Source of the DNA: CAVRUD01 sp963849635
Lineage (GTDB): Bacteria; Chloroflexota; Chloroflexia; Thermomicrobiales; UBA6265
Reading direction: 5' to 3'
DNA: 64,000 nucleotides
Assembly: GCA_963849635.1 (NCBI GenBank)
Contig: CAWKIA010000038.1
Location: 62,001-126,000, forward strand
The first letter of the stretch is position 1, and every line of letters starts with the position of its first letter. Made by a program: the position numbers and the translations under genes. Below, piece after piece: positions 45,887 to 55,179 of this stretch. The notes beneath the pieces are model-generated. The model was not told the DNA's origin. It did not search any database and was given only the letters and a program-made list of their open reading frames with translations.

Positions 45887-47461
45887 CTATCTTCCGCGGT
45901 TCGTCGCCAGCAGGGCTTCGACGTCCTTGAGGAAGGGGACGCCGGAGACGCCGACGCCGCGGAGGCTGAGGGCGGCGACGGCGTTGGCGAAGACGCCGGC
46001 GTTCAGGGCGGAGATGGAGCGGTCGGCGGCTTTGGTGAAGAATGCCGCCGCGAAGACGTCGCCGGCGCCGGTCAGGTCGACGGCGGGCACGTTGAAGCCG
46101 GGGAGGTCGATCGACTCGCCGCCGTAGATAACGCGGGAGCCGCTTTCGCCCTTGGTGATGACACCCAGGCGCTGGGCCCCGATCTGCTCGACGACGTCAC
46201 GGGACTCGCTGATCTCCTCGATCGAGACGATCACACCGTCGGTCCGGTTGGCCAGCTCCGGCGCGAGGCGCAGGTGGGTGTGGCGGACCCGACCGCCACC
46301 GGGACGGGGCCACTCGCGCATCCAGCCCTGGGGCGTGATGCCCAGAAACTGGGGGGTGAGGGCGCCGGTCTGCTTCTGGTCGATCTCCTGGGCGATCGGA
46401 CCCAGGTGGATGACGCGGGCGTTGCGCCAGTGGGGCGGCAGGCCGCGCAGGTCGATCGTACCGGCCCAGTGGGGCATGGTCTGCTCGCGACGGCCGGCTC
46501 TGTAGACGTTGATGAAGGTGGTGGGTACGTCGGCATCCTGGCAGATGATGCTGATCTCGCCCCCGAATTCGTCGAGGGAGGGTACCTTCATGCCGGCGAA
46601 CTCGCCGCCGAAGGCGCCTCGGGTCAGCACCCCGACCCGCCAGCCGAGGCGGGCGGCGGTCAGGGCGGAGTAGAGGGCGGTGCCGCCGAGGATGACCTCG
46701 CCTTCCGGGGTCAGGTCGGCGCAGATGTGGCCGATGACCAGGTATTGCGGTGTGCGCGACGACTGCATCGGGCTGAGGCCGCGATTGGCCGACAGCGGCT
46801 GCCGGGGCGGGGTGGTGCGCCGTCCAGGGGGCAGGGAAGGATTTTTCTGCTTCGTCCGCTTGCCGGGACCGACCGGTGAGGCGGGCGTCACCTGGCGCGG
46901 CGGGGGCGGGCCGGAGAACCGCTCGCTCCGTTCCCCCCGCTCGGAACGGTCGCGCCGTTCGGGCCGCTCGGAGCGCTCCGAGCGGCCGGTGTTGCCACTG
47001 TTGCCGGGACCTCCAGATCCTGGCCCACGGCCGCCGTCGCGGCGAGGGGCACGGGGGGCGGGGCGGGTAAACGATGGGTCGGTCCAGGCCGGGCGGTCGG
47101 CGCGATCTGAGCGGACGGTGGGCTCGACGATCCGGGGCCGGTCGGTCATTTCCTCAGTGCGGGCATCGCTGCGGCGCTGGGCGGCTTCGCGCTGGTCCTG
47201 ACCGGTGTCCACGGGGGGCGCAGGGGTATCTTGCCCCATTTCGTCCGCCGCCCGGGCACGGGGGCGAGCGCGTACGGTGCGATAGGGTCGCGCCGGGCGG
47301 CCGCCATCGGCCTCGCCCGCGCCGGGCTGACCGGCTGCGGAATCCGAGGCGTCCTCAGCGGAGGCCCTGGTCTCCTCGGAAAGGTCCCGCGGGTTCTCAG
47401 GCACGAGGCTGAACCGTAATCCGGCGGTTGTTGCCTTCGCCGTGGCTTTCGGTGGTGACAT
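45887..47461 (-). CDS. PfkB-family carbohydrate kinase with long disordered N-terminus
   Basis: The last 290 residues are a ribokinase-like domain: LVIGHICADLTPEGEVILGGTA at its start, then LGWRVGVLTRGAFGG, GVITKGESGSRVIYGG, and the anion-hole and catalytic DLTGAGDVFAAAFF. The frame extends about 230 residues upstream as a Ser/Glu/Arg- and Gly/Pro-rich stretch with SERSERPERRDRSERGERSE. The start is uncertain: 47461 overlaps jag, while 47242, 47149 and 46768 are shorter options without good ribosome sites. Its place after jag and its composition suggest translation of at least part of the extension. Confidence 0.75.
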   Translation of the reverse strand: MSPPKATAKATTAGLRFSLVPENPRDLSEETRASAEDASDSAAGQPGAGEADGGRPARPYRTVRARPRARAADEMGQDTPAPPVDTGQDQREAAQRRSDARTEEMTDRPRIVEPTVRSDRADRPAWTDPSFTRPAPRAPRRDGGRGPGSGGPGNSGNTGRSERSERPERRDRSERGERSERFSGPPPPRQVTPASPVGPGKRTKQKNPSLPPGRRTTPPRQPLSANRGLSPMQSSRTPQYLVIGHICADLTPEGEVILGGTALYSALTAARLGWRVGVLTRGAFGGEFAGMKVPSLDEFGGEISIICQDADVPTTFINVYRAGRREQTMPHWAGTIDLRGLPPHWRNARVIHLGPIAQEIDQKQTGALTPQFLGITPQGWMREWPRPGGGRVRHTHLRLAPELANRTDGVIVSIEEISESRDVVEQIGAQRLGVITKGESGSRVIYGGESIDLPGFNVPAVDLTGAGDVFAAAFFTKAADRSISALNAGVFANAVAALSLRGVGVSGVPFLKDVEALLATNRGR

Positions 47462-48293
47462 CCGGGTTGGAGCGGAGGACCAGGTGGACGATGCGGCGCT
47501 CGTTCGGTGGCATCGGCTCCAGCTGGATCGGGCGGCGGGAGCGCGACACCTGGCGGGCGACCCGCTCGGCCAGGCCGATGAGGCTCTCCTCCCGGCGGGA
47601 GCGATAGCCCTCGATATCGACGATGACGCGGGTGTACGTCTCGATCCGGCGGTTGACCAGCAGATTGATCAGGTACTGGATCTGGGCGAGATGGTCGCCA
47701 CGGCGGCCGATGAGCATGCCGAGATCGTGGCCGAGGACATCCAGGAAGATCGTGGGGGGGTCCTCCTGGCTGAGCGGCACGGTCGAGGGATTGTCCACCG
47801 CGACCACATCGGCGTCGACGTTCATCCGGGTGAGGAGTTCGCGCAGGATCTCTTTGGCGACCTGCTCGTCCTCGGCGGCGGCCCGCTCGACGACGCGATC
47901 GGGCGGAGCGGCGGGGCGGGCTCCGTGCGGGGGCGCTCCACGGGAGGATGGCCGGTCGCCGGGGACGCGGCGCGGCCCCCGGGCGGAATCACCCCGGCCG
48001 CGGCCACGCTCGGAGCGGTCGGAGCGGTCGCCGCCGCGCCCGCCGCCCTGGGAAGGTTGGCCGCCGCGGCCCTGGTTGCTGGGGACCGGTTGGGAGGCCA
48101 TGCCTTTGGCGGTGACCCGGACCAGGGCTTCGGCGTCTTCGTCGGGGCCGGCGTCGGAGAGGACTTCGATATCGGTGTCGGCTTCGTCCAAGCCGAGCTG
48201 CTCCAGCGCGAGGCGGACGGCCTCTTCGACGGAGTAGGCCTGAATCTCGACGCTGGTCATCCGGTTTGGGTTATCGGGTTGGTTCCCGGCCAT
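47397..48293 (-). CDS. jag: Jag/KhpB RNA-binding protein
   Basis: This is a 298-residue protein with the three Jag parts: an N-terminal jag domain (SVEIQAYSVEEAVRLALEQLGL), a KH domain with DVLGHDLGMLIGRRGDHLAQIQ at about 195-220, and an R3H domain with MPPNERRIVHLVL near the end. Between the first two is an Arg/Gly/Ser-rich linker (GGGRGGDRSDRSERGRGRG). It binds RNA and affects cell-wall and division gene expression in other bacteria. The start at 48293 has GAGG upstream. It follows yidC as in most bacteria. Confidence 0.9.
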   Translation of the reverse strand: MAGNQPDNPNRMTSVEIQAYSVEEAVRLALEQLGLDEADTDIEVLSDAGPDEDAEALVRVTAKGMASQPVPSNQGRGGQPSQGGGRGGDRSDRSERGRGRGDSARGPRRVPGDRPSSRGAPPHGARPAAPPDRVVERAAAEDEQVAKEILRELLTRMNVDADVVAVDNPSTVPLSQEDPPTIFLDVLGHDLGMLIGRRGDHLAQIQYLINLLVNRRIETYTRVIVDIEGYRSRREESLIGLAERVARQVSRSRRPIQLEPMPPNERRIVHLVLRSNPDVTTESHGEGNNRRITVQPRA

Positions 48294-48690
48294 GCACAAA
48301 CCTCGTCGTCGGTGGCGCCTCAACGGCGGATAGGCACAGGGCGGGGCGCGGAATCGGTGCGCTCCCGGCCCTGACAGCCGGTCACTGATCGGGACATCAT
48401 ACCGCCACCGGGCGAAAATCCGAAATCTTGATCGGGTGTAGAGGCGGTTACAAACGAACCATCCAGATCGGTTCCCCTGTCGTAGGGGCGGACCTCCGTG
48501 TTGGCCCGGTGGCAGGTCGCCTCGGTTCCGACGTGGAGACGCCGTTCCCGAATCGAATCAAACCGGGCGGATACCTGGCGGACACGGAGGTCCGCCCCTA
48601 TGGCAGTGGTCCGAGAGATTCGATGGCGCCGTTCGTTCCCGCACGACGAAAATACGCTGTTGTCCCGTGTGCACTCCGGGTATTCGGCCG
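48294..48690. other. Gap between yidC and jag
   Basis: No gene was seen here. It includes the inverted repeat at 48483-48600. The remaining sequence is the leader of jag and the 3' flank of yidC. Confidence 0.5.
48483..48600. repeat. Inverted repeat, 19-bp perfect arms
   Basis: TAGGGGCGGACCTCCGTGT at 48483-48501 has its exact complement at 48582-48600, with 80 bases between and no coding sense. It interrupts the yidC-jag operon gap. Confidence 0.75.
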
Positions 48691-49914
48691 CTATTTATTC
48701 GATTTGCGGTTGGTGGCGGCGTTGACGCGGTCCTGGTAGGAGGTGCCGCGGCGCTGCTGGCGCCGGCTCGAGGTCGAATCCTCGACCTCCTCGGCGGCAT
48801 CATCGCTCTCGACGTCGCGGGCGGCGGCGGCTTTGGCGCTGGCGCTCTTGCCGGCGGCGGCTGGGCCGCGGCGGGCATTTTTGCCGCCCCGGGCGCCATT
48901 TCCGGGCCGCCCAGCTCCGCTGGCTCCGTTCGAACCACTCGAACCGCCGCCTCCGTTCGAGCTTCCGCCACCCCCCGAGCCAGTGGTCGCCGCGGCGGCT
49001 TCGGAACCGCCTCGGGAACCGCGGCGGGCGGCCTGCTGCTTCTCGGCCTCGGCCATCCGCTTCTGCATCCAGCCCATGACGCCCTTGGGCGGCGGGGCCT
49101 CGCCGCTGACGACGACCACGTCATCGAGGTTGCGCGGGGCGACGTAGCCGAGACGGCGATGCTCCGGCATCTCCGGCAGGTTCGGGAACCAGTCCTTCAT
49201 CTGGCCCCAGCCGGTGATCAGCCACTGCTGGACGACGGAGTAGACGCTCTGGATCGCCCAGTAGAGGACGGCGCCCGAGATGAAGCTCCAGCCGAAGAAG
49301 ATGACCATCAGCGGCATGAAGTTCATCATCGTGTTCATCATGGCCTGCTGCGGATCGGAGATCTTGCCCTGGCCGGCCGGCCGCATCATCTTCGTCTGCA
49401 CGAACTGGAAGCCGGCGGCGACGAAGGGAAGGATCTTGTACGGGTCGGGCTCGCCTAAGCTGGGAAGCCACAGGAACGGATCGGCGAAGAAGCCCTCGTT
49501 ACCCTTTGAGAGCGAGCTGATGGCGCTGTAAACGCCGAAGAAGATGGGGATCTGGACGAGGACCGGCAGACACCCGGCCATGGGGTTGACCTGGTACTGC
49601 CGGTAGAGCTCCATCGTTCGGGCGGAGAGCTCCTGCCGATCCTTGCCGTGCTTCTTCTTGAGCTCGGCGATTTTGGGCTGCAGCTCCTGCATCGCCTTGG
49701 AGGAGCGGGTGGACTTGATCGTGAGGGGAAGGAGGAGCGTCTTGACCAGGATGGTGAAGACGATGATCGCCAGACCGCCCGAACGGAGATTCTCCGCCAG
49801 GATGTCGTTCAGGACGTATTCAAGGAAGTCGACGTACTGATTCCAGATCGGAATCGAGACGGCGGGGACGATGGCGGCGGGGAGGGCCGTCAGGTCGGAC
49901 AGCGGCAGGAGCAC
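48691..49914 (-). CDS. yidC: Membrane protein insertase YidC
   Basis: This is a 407-residue insertase of the short Gram-positive type. It has an N-terminal membrane segment, then LAIIVFTILVKTLLLPLTIKSTRSS with the conserved hydrophilic-groove Arg region, the NPMAGCLPVLVQIPIFFGVYSAI segment, and two more hydrophobic segments ending VLYWAIQSVYSVVQQW. A 130-residue Gly/Ser/Ala-rich and then charged tail follows, longer than usual. GTG 49914 is preferred because AGGAGG lies nine bases upstream; an alternative GTG is at 49935. Confidence 0.92.
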   Translation of the reverse strand: MLLPLSDLTALPAAIVPAVSIPIWNQYVDFLEYVLNDILAENLRSGGLAIIVFTILVKTLLLPLTIKSTRSSKAMQELQPKIAELKKKHGKDRQELSARTMELYRQYQVNPMAGCLPVLVQIPIFFGVYSAISSLSKGNEGFFADPFLWLPSLGEPDPYKILPFVAAGFQFVQTKMMRPAGQGKISDPQQAMMNTMMNFMPLMVIFFGWSFISGAVLYWAIQSVYSVVQQWLITGWGQMKDWFPNLPEMPEHRRLGYVAPRNLDDVVVVSGEAPPPKGVMGWMQKRMAEAEKQQAARRGSRGGSEAAAATTGSGGGGSSNGGGGSSGSNGASGAGRPGNGARGGKNARRGPAAAGKSASAKAAAARDVESDDAAEEVEDSTSSRRQQRRGTSYQDRVNAATNRKSNK

Positions 49915-49952
49915 GGAAGGTTGCCTCCTCGGCACGTGGGGCTAGGGGCTAC

Positions 49953-50102
49953 GGCGTTAGGCGTTTGGCGTTAGGAGACGCAATGATCGATCGAAGGAAG
50001 CCGATCCTCACGCGAATTGGCCGGTGGGTGAATCATCCCATCCGATGCCACCTGGGAACAACCCGCCATTCCGAATGCCGGACGCCTAATGCCTGACGCC
50101 TC
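49953..50102. repeat. Two heptamer repeats in inverted orientation
   Basis: GGCGTTA/GGCGTTT units stand at 49953-49975, and the roughly complementary GACGCCT/AATGCCT units at 50081-50102. Together they form an imperfect inverted repeat spanning the yidD-yidC gap. The right copy ends at the yidD stop codon. Confidence 0.65.
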
Positions 50103-50337
50103 AAGGCACGGGGTCGTGGCCGTGGCCTCCCCAGGGGTTGCACCGCACGATGCGCCAGATGGCGAGGCGGCCACCCTTGATCATACCGTACTTGCTGATC
50201 GCCTCATAGGAATATTCGGAGCAGGTGGGGTGGAAGCGGCAGGAGGGCGGTAGGATGGGGGAGATGGCGCGCTGGTAGCCGCGGATCAGCCAGAGGAAGG
50301 GATAGCGGGGGGCGCGTTTGATCGTCTCGGTGGTCAT
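50101..50337 (-). CDS. yidD: Membrane protein insertion efficiency factor YidD
   Basis: This is a 78-residue protein with the full family signature: GYQRAISPILPPSCRFHPTCSEY, then AISKYGMIKGG and RIVRCNPWGGHGHDPVP. It helps YidC/Sec-dependent insertion at the membrane. Its ATG overlaps the rnpA stop (ATGA at 50334-50337), so translation is coupled. Confidence 0.93.
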   Translation of the reverse strand: MTTETIKRAPRYPFLWLIRGYQRAISPILPPSCRFHPTCSEYSYEAISKYGMIKGGRLAIWRIVRCNPWGGHGHDPVP

Positions 50338-50744
50338 GCGGTGCTCGCCGGGGCGGGGGATGAATCGGGAGGTTTCGGCGGACCGGGCGGGACGCTCTCG
50401 GTGGCCAGGAGTCCGGCCCGGCCCATGATCCGGGTGAGGGAGGCGTCGGCGACGGCGAAGGTGGGCAGTTCGTCCAGGGTTCCGCGGACGATTACGACGA
50501 TATCGTACCCCTGGCGCAGACGGGGGTGGAGCAGGCGCAGGGCCTCGCGGGCCAGGCGCTTGGCCCGGTTGCGTTCGTGGGCCTTACCAACCTTCTTACC
50601 GGCGACCACGGTATAGCGGTTTTGCGGGGGGGTGAGGCCGTTGGGGAGGATGCGCGCTACCAGCGGCCCGTCGGCCCAGGCCCGGCCCCGGCCGCGCGCC
50701 CGCCGGACTTCGGCCTCCCGGCGCAGCCGCAGCGACCGTTCCAT
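50334..50744 (-). CDS. rnpA: Ribonuclease P protein component
   Basis: This is a 136-residue basic protein that assists the RNase P RNA in tRNA 5' maturation. The RNR motif region is KVGKAHERNRAKRLAREALR near residue 60, followed by YDIVVIVRG. A Pro-rich tail of about 20 residues is extra. The start at 50744 (MERSLRLRREAEV) has GGAGGGCG upstream, and the longer frame above it runs into a repeat. It sits between rpmH and yidD as expected. Confidence 0.92.
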   Translation of the reverse strand: MERSLRLRREAEVRRARGRGRAWADGPLVARILPNGLTPPQNRYTVVAGKKVGKAHERNRAKRLAREALRLLHPRLRQGYDIVVIVRGTLDELPTFAVADASLTRIMGRAGLLATESVPPGPPKPPDSSPAPASTA

Positions 50745-50766
50745 ACGCCCTCCGGCGCGCAGTACC

Positions 50767-50829
50767 GAGTGCTGAGTGCCGAGTGCTGAGGAAACGACAG
50801 GCCTCTCACGCACTCGGCACTCAGCACTC
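50767..50829. repeat. Heptamer repeat hairpin between rpmH and rnpA
   Basis: GTGCTGA/GTGCCGA units at 50767-50790 are complemented by 50811-50829, giving a stem of about 19 bp with a 24-base loop. It lies between the rpmH stop and the rnpA start and could act as an attenuator between the two genes. Confidence 0.7.
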
Positions 50830-50831
50830 GC

Positions 50832-50996
50832 CTACTTGTTCTGGGTGAACTTCTTCTCGTCGGAGACGGTGAGGGCGTGGCGGCCCTTGCGGCGGCGGGC
50901 GGCAAGGACTGCCCGGCCGGTGCGGGTGCTCATCCGCTCCAGGAATCCGTGCTTGCGCTTGCGGGGGATCCGCTTCGGCTGATACGTCCGCTTCAT
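50832..50996 (-). CDS. rpmH: Ribosomal protein L34
   Basis: This is a 54-residue protein. MKRTYQPKRIPRKRKHGFLE and the following RTGRAVLAARRRKGR are the diagnostic L34 sequence; it has a ten-residue C-terminal extension ending KFTQNK. GGGAG lies about nine bases upstream of the ATG at 50996. It is the first gene of the rpmH-rnpA-yidD-yidC-jag cluster. Confidence 0.95.
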   Translation of the reverse strand: MKRTYQPKRIPRKRKHGFLERMSTRTGRAVLAARRRKGRHALTVSDEKKFTQNK

Positions 50997-51395
50997 GATC
51001 GATCAACTCCCTAAGATCGTGATGGCGAGGGTCGAGACAGCGGGTCCGCTCCGTGCGTCCCTCAAATAGCTCGCGCAAATCGCTTAACAGCAAGAACCGC
51101 TGCGCTGAGCCATCTCGCCCCCGCAACGGCCGTCGAACGAGTATAGGCGCGGGGGTGACGGGGCGTCAAACGGATACCGGGATAGGAGATAGGAAGCGGC
51201 AAAACAGCACCCCTATTCAACGACTGACTACCGCAGGGCACGTGCTCGGGTCCGAGGACGTCCGGCCCGGCCCTTCGTGGCGAGACAGGAGGCAGCAAAA
51301 CTCCACCCCTCGGCACCCGCGGCCGGGCGACGTCCGCGTGCCTGACGGCGCGGTGACGGCCGGGACCGGTGGCACACTCGCTCGCCGTGCGGGGG
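50997..51395. other. rpmH upstream region, no gene
   Basis: It holds an imperfect direct repeat: 51191-51214 and 51287-51310 match at 20 of 24 bases (AGGAAGCGGCAAAAC type). No dnaA gene and no DnaA-box cluster were seen. The right end is the insertion point of the IS element. Confidence 0.5.
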
Positions 51396-52690
51396 GAGGG
51401 CTTATGCGTGAGCGGGGCATCCTGCGACAACGAGGGCGACGGCCTGCTCGGGGTGTTGGGCGTGGAGGCGGAGCCGTGCGGCGAGTCGTCGGATGCCGGC
51501 CTGATGCAGCAGATTGAGGGCGGCGTCGCGCAGCAGCGCCATCACCGTCGGTCCCTGCCCGAGCCGGATGAGGCTGGCGTCCTCGCCGAAGGCGACGTCT
51601 TTCTGGCGATGCAGCGCGTTCTCGATGGACCAGTGCCCCCGGCGCAACGCCAGCAAGGCAGCGGCGTCGGCCTGCTCCGGGGACAGGCTGGTGATGCCGT
51701 AGTGCACGGCGCGGTGCGGTTTGCCCTGTTCGCGCCACGTCCGTTCGAGGCGAAAAACCTGCGCCACGCCCGGCCACGCGAGGTAGGCGTCGAGGTCGGT
51801 GGAGGCGACCAAGCGCCGCCGCTCGTCGGTGCGACCGTGACCCCGCTCCACGGTCTGCGCCTCGCGCCGGTCCAGCAACGGGAGGGCGCCAAGGTCGGGC
51901 GGCGGGTCGAAGAGCAGGGCGATGGCCGCATGCAAGGCGGGTTGATTCTCCTTGACCAGCAACACGTAGTCCCCGCCGGCCGCACGAACCTGCTGGCAGA
52001 GGCCGCGTTGACAGAACAAGGCATCGCCGGTGAGCACCCGCTCGCCCCAATCGATCCGCTCCAGCAGCGCGGGCGCGACCGACAGTTCGGCGGCGGCTTT
52101 GTCCCCCACGCCGGTGATCGGTTCGTGGGCCAACACCAGGCCGGATTCATGACTAAAGGCGCTCAGGGCATGCACCGGGCAGCCCGCCGTCGCCGCGAAG
52201 CGCAGCCGCCCTCGCTGGGCCTTGCCGTCGATGGCGACGCCTTGGCGGCCGGTCGCCGGGGCGGCGGCCGGGGCGATGTGGGCGGCCAAGATCGCGGCCA
52301 ACGCATCGCCATCGAGCTGCCGAAACAGGCGGTGCAGGGTCGATTGGCAGGGCGTTTGGTCGCTGGGAAAGCCCAACGTCGCCAGCAGCGCCGGGGCCTG
52401 GCGCGCGCCCCACTCGGCGATGGCGAGGACCGAACGGTGGTCGGCCAAGACGGCGGCGACGGCGAGGGCCAAGACCGCCGCTAAGGGATAGCGGACGCTG
52501 GCAGCACGGCGGGGATCGGGAACATCGGCGAACGCAGTGGCCAGGCTCGCCGCGGCGGCACCGGGCGTGGCGGTGGCGGCGGGGCGCGACGTAGACTGCA
52601 CGGTGGACTCCTTTGCGGCCTGGGTGCGTCAGAGACACCTATCCTCGCAAACGAGTCCTTTCCACGCCATCCGCTCACGCATAAGCCCTG
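51396..52690. mobile_element. Complete ISAs1-type insertion sequence
   Basis: The 1,295-bp element has terminal inverted repeats containing AGGGCTTATGCGTGAGCGG (51397-51415 and complement 52671-52689). It is flanked by a 10-bp direct repeat, CGTGCGGGGG, at 51386-51395 and 52691-52700. One transposase gene fills it. Intact ends, target duplication and open frame show a recent insertion. Confidence 0.9.
51402..52601 (-). CDS. ISAs1-family transposase
   Basis: This is a 399-residue DDE transposase. PDPRRAASVRYPLAAVLALAV is the N-terminal helix region of ISAs1 proteins. The catalytic motifs are VAIDGKAQRG (first D), LTGDALFCQR (second D) with VKENQP, and RGHWSIENALHRQKDVAFGED (E). The frame is undamaged, unlike the regulator next to it. 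It begins 70 bp inside the right end and stops six bases inside the left end of the element. Confidence 0.92.
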   Translation of the reverse strand: MQSTSRPAATATPGAAAASLATAFADVPDPRRAASVRYPLAAVLALAVAAVLADHRSVLAIAEWGARQAPALLATLGFPSDQTPCQSTLHRLFRQLDGDALAAILAAHIAPAAAPATGRQGVAIDGKAQRGRLRFAATAGCPVHALSAFSHESGLVLAHEPITGVGDKAAAELSVAPALLERIDWGERVLTGDALFCQRGLCQQVRAAGGDYVLLVKENQPALHAAIALLFDPPPDLGALPLLDRREAQTVERGHGRTDERRRLVASTDLDAYLAWPGVAQVFRLERTWREQGKPHRAVHYGITSLSPEQADAAALLALRRGHWSIENALHRQKDVAFGEDASLIRLGQGPTVMALLRDAALNLLHQAGIRRLAARLRLHAQHPEQAVALVVAGCPAHA

Positions 52691-52774
52691 CGTGCGGGGG
52701 AGTGCGCGGTTGACGGCGGGCCGCGCCGTCCGCATCATGGCCACACGTAGCCGCACCCAGCCTAGGACCCGCCC

Positions 52775-55179
52775 GTGGCCGACCCGACGCCCGCCGACCG
52801 GAGCCAGCCGCAACCGGTACTGCCTGCCTCGGTCGTGACCCGAGATCGCCTCGGCGCGCCCATGCCCGCCCCACTGACCAGCTTCGTCGGCCGCGAGGGC
52901 GAGGTCGCGCAGGTCCGTGATCTGTTGCACCGGCCCGACGTGCGCCTGGTCACGCTGACCGGCCCCGGCGGCGTCGGCAAGACCCGCCTGGCGCTGCAGG
53001 TCGCTCAGGACGTGGCGCTCAGCGTTCGCCGACGGCGCCGCCTTCGTCGACCTGACGCCGCTGACCGACCCCGCCCTCGTCGCGCCCGACCGTGGCCCAG
53101 GCCCTGGGGGTCCGAGAGGCGGGCGACCGCCCGCTCGCCGAGCGGCTGGCCGACGCCCTGCGCGACCGGGAGCTGCTGCTGGTGCTCGACAACTTCGAGC
53201 AGGTCGTCGAGGCGGCCCCGTTGGTCGGCGGCCTGCTGGCCGCCTGCCCGCGGCTGACGGTGCTCGTCACCAGCCGCGCGCCGCTGCGCCTCTCGGCCGA
53301 GCGCGTCGTCGCCGTGCCGCCCCTGGCCCTGCCCGACGCCCGACCGGCCGGTCGCGGACCAGGCCGCGACCGAGGCGGTGCGCCTCTTCGTCGAGCGGGC
53401 GCAGGCCGCCCGCGCCGACTTCGCGCTCACCGCCGGAGAACGCCGGCGCGGTCGCCGAGGTCTGCCGCCGGCTGGATGGGCTGCCGCTGGCGATCGAGCT
53501 GGCGGCCGCCCGGGTCGCCCACCTGCCCCCGGCGGCGCTCCTGCGGCGGCTGGATGCGCGCCTCCCGCTGCTGACCGGCGGGGCGCGGGACCTGCCCGAC
53601 CGGCAGCGGACGATGCGCGACGCGATCGCCTGGAGCCACGACCTGCTGACGCCGGAGGAGCAGGTCCTCTTCCGCCGGCTGGCCGTCTTCGTCGGCGGCG
53701 GCACGCTGGAGGCGGCCGAGGCGGTGGCGGCAGCGCCGGGGAGCTCGGCGTCGACGTGCTGGAGGGGTCGCCTCGCTGGTCGGCCAAGAGCCTGCTGCGC
53801 CAGGAGGACGGCCCGGACGGCGAGCCGCGCTACCGGATGCTGGAGACGGTGCGCGAGTACGCGCTGGAGCAGCTGGCGGCGAGCGGCGAGGACGGGCGGT
53901 CCGCGACGCGCACGCCGCCTGGTTCCTGGCGCTGGCCGAGCGGGCCGAGCCGCGCCATGGCGCGGGCCGGAGCGCGGCCGGCTGGCTGGACCGGCTGGAC
54001 GCGCGATCTCGGCGAACCTGCGGGCGGCCGTCGGGCTGGGGGCTTGACCGGGGCGACGCCGCCGCGGCCCTGCGGCTCGGCGGCCGATGCTTGGGCGTTT
54101 TGGAACCTGGGCGACCGCCGCGAGGCGCGAGCTGGCTGGAGCGCGCCCTCGCCCTCGGCGGGGCGGGACGTCGCGGCGGCCCGCGCCCGGGCTCTCGCCG
54201 CGTTCGGATTGTTGGCGTACGACCGGGCGACCTCGTGGCGGCCGAGGCGCGGCCGAGGGAGCGCTGGCGCTCGTCCGGACGCTCGGCGACGGCCGCGCGC
54301 AGGGCGCGCGCGCTGTACATTCTGGCTCGGGTGGCGACGACCCGGGGCGACTTCGATGAGGCGATACACGCGGTACGAGGAGGCGCTGGCGCGGCCCGCC
54401 GGTGATGATGCGCTCGCAGGTCCGTGCTGCGAACTACCTGGCTGATCGCCGCTGATGCACGGGCGACCTCGAACGGGCCGTCGCGTTGTCGGCGGAGCGC
54501 TCCTTGCTGCGCGCCGGGCCGGTTTTCGCTGGGCCGAAGCGGGAATCTGACGCTCCTCTCCTGGGCAGGACGATCGCGCCACGGCGATCCGCGCCAGGGG
54601 CACGACACGCCCTGGCGGCGCTTGCCGTTTTCCGAGACGTGCGGGTTCAGTCGCACCTTGCCCGAGTTAGTGGGCGGCGCGGCGTGCCTGTGCGCGCGGG
54701 TCGGCGGCCAGGCCGACGCGCGGTGCGGTTGATCGGGGCGGCGGATGCGTTTCGTGAGCGAGCCGGTCCGCCCCCGCTTACCTGGCGCGACAGGGAGACC
54801 GCGCGCATCCTGGCTGCCACCCGGGGCAGGCTCCGGGCGGGACGACTTCGCCGCGGCCTGGGCGACGGGCCGGGCGCTGTCGTGGGAAGAGGCCGTCGAC
54901 GGGCAGCCGCGTGTACGCCGAGGAGCTGCCGACTAGCGGCCGCGGCGCGGCACAGCGCCAGGCGGCGCCGAGCCGCAGGACCACGCCCCCGGCCTGACGC
55001 CGCGCGAGGTGGAGGTGCTGCGCCTGCTGGTGGCGGGCCGGTCCAACCCCGAGATCGGCGAGGCGCTCTTCATCAGCCCGCGCACCGCCCAGACCCACGT
55101 CACCAGCATCCTGGCCAAGCTCGGCGTCGCCTCCCGCACCGAGGCCGCCGCCGTTGCCGTGCGCGACCGCCTGGTCTGA
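52775..55179 (+). pseudogene. LuxR-ATPase regulator, heavily frameshifted
   Basis: The parts appear in order but in all three frames. LTSFVGREGE and GPGGVGKTRLALQVAQD come first. RELLLVLDNFEQVVEAAPLVGG, then AVRLFVERAQAARADFALT and MRDAIAWSHDLLTPEEQVLFRRLAVF follow. After these come PRYRMLETVREYALEQLAASGE and finally LTPREVEVLRLLVAGRSNPEIGEALF with the HTH, ending at 55179. At least eight frame changes are spread along 2.4 kb and the TPR part is hardly readable. The start is GTG 52775. It is the most decayed of the four regulators and lies beside the IS, which may have removed its promoter. Confidence 0.8.

Noticed and set aside
1124..50829. Heptamer and inverted repeats as CRISPR arrays
   Set aside because: Units are seven bases without unique spacers, and no 25-37 bp repeats with regular spacing were found.
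50997..51395. Replication origin next to rpmH
   Set aside because: No DnaA-box cluster, AT-rich stretch or dnaA gene is visible; only a short imperfect direct repeat is present.
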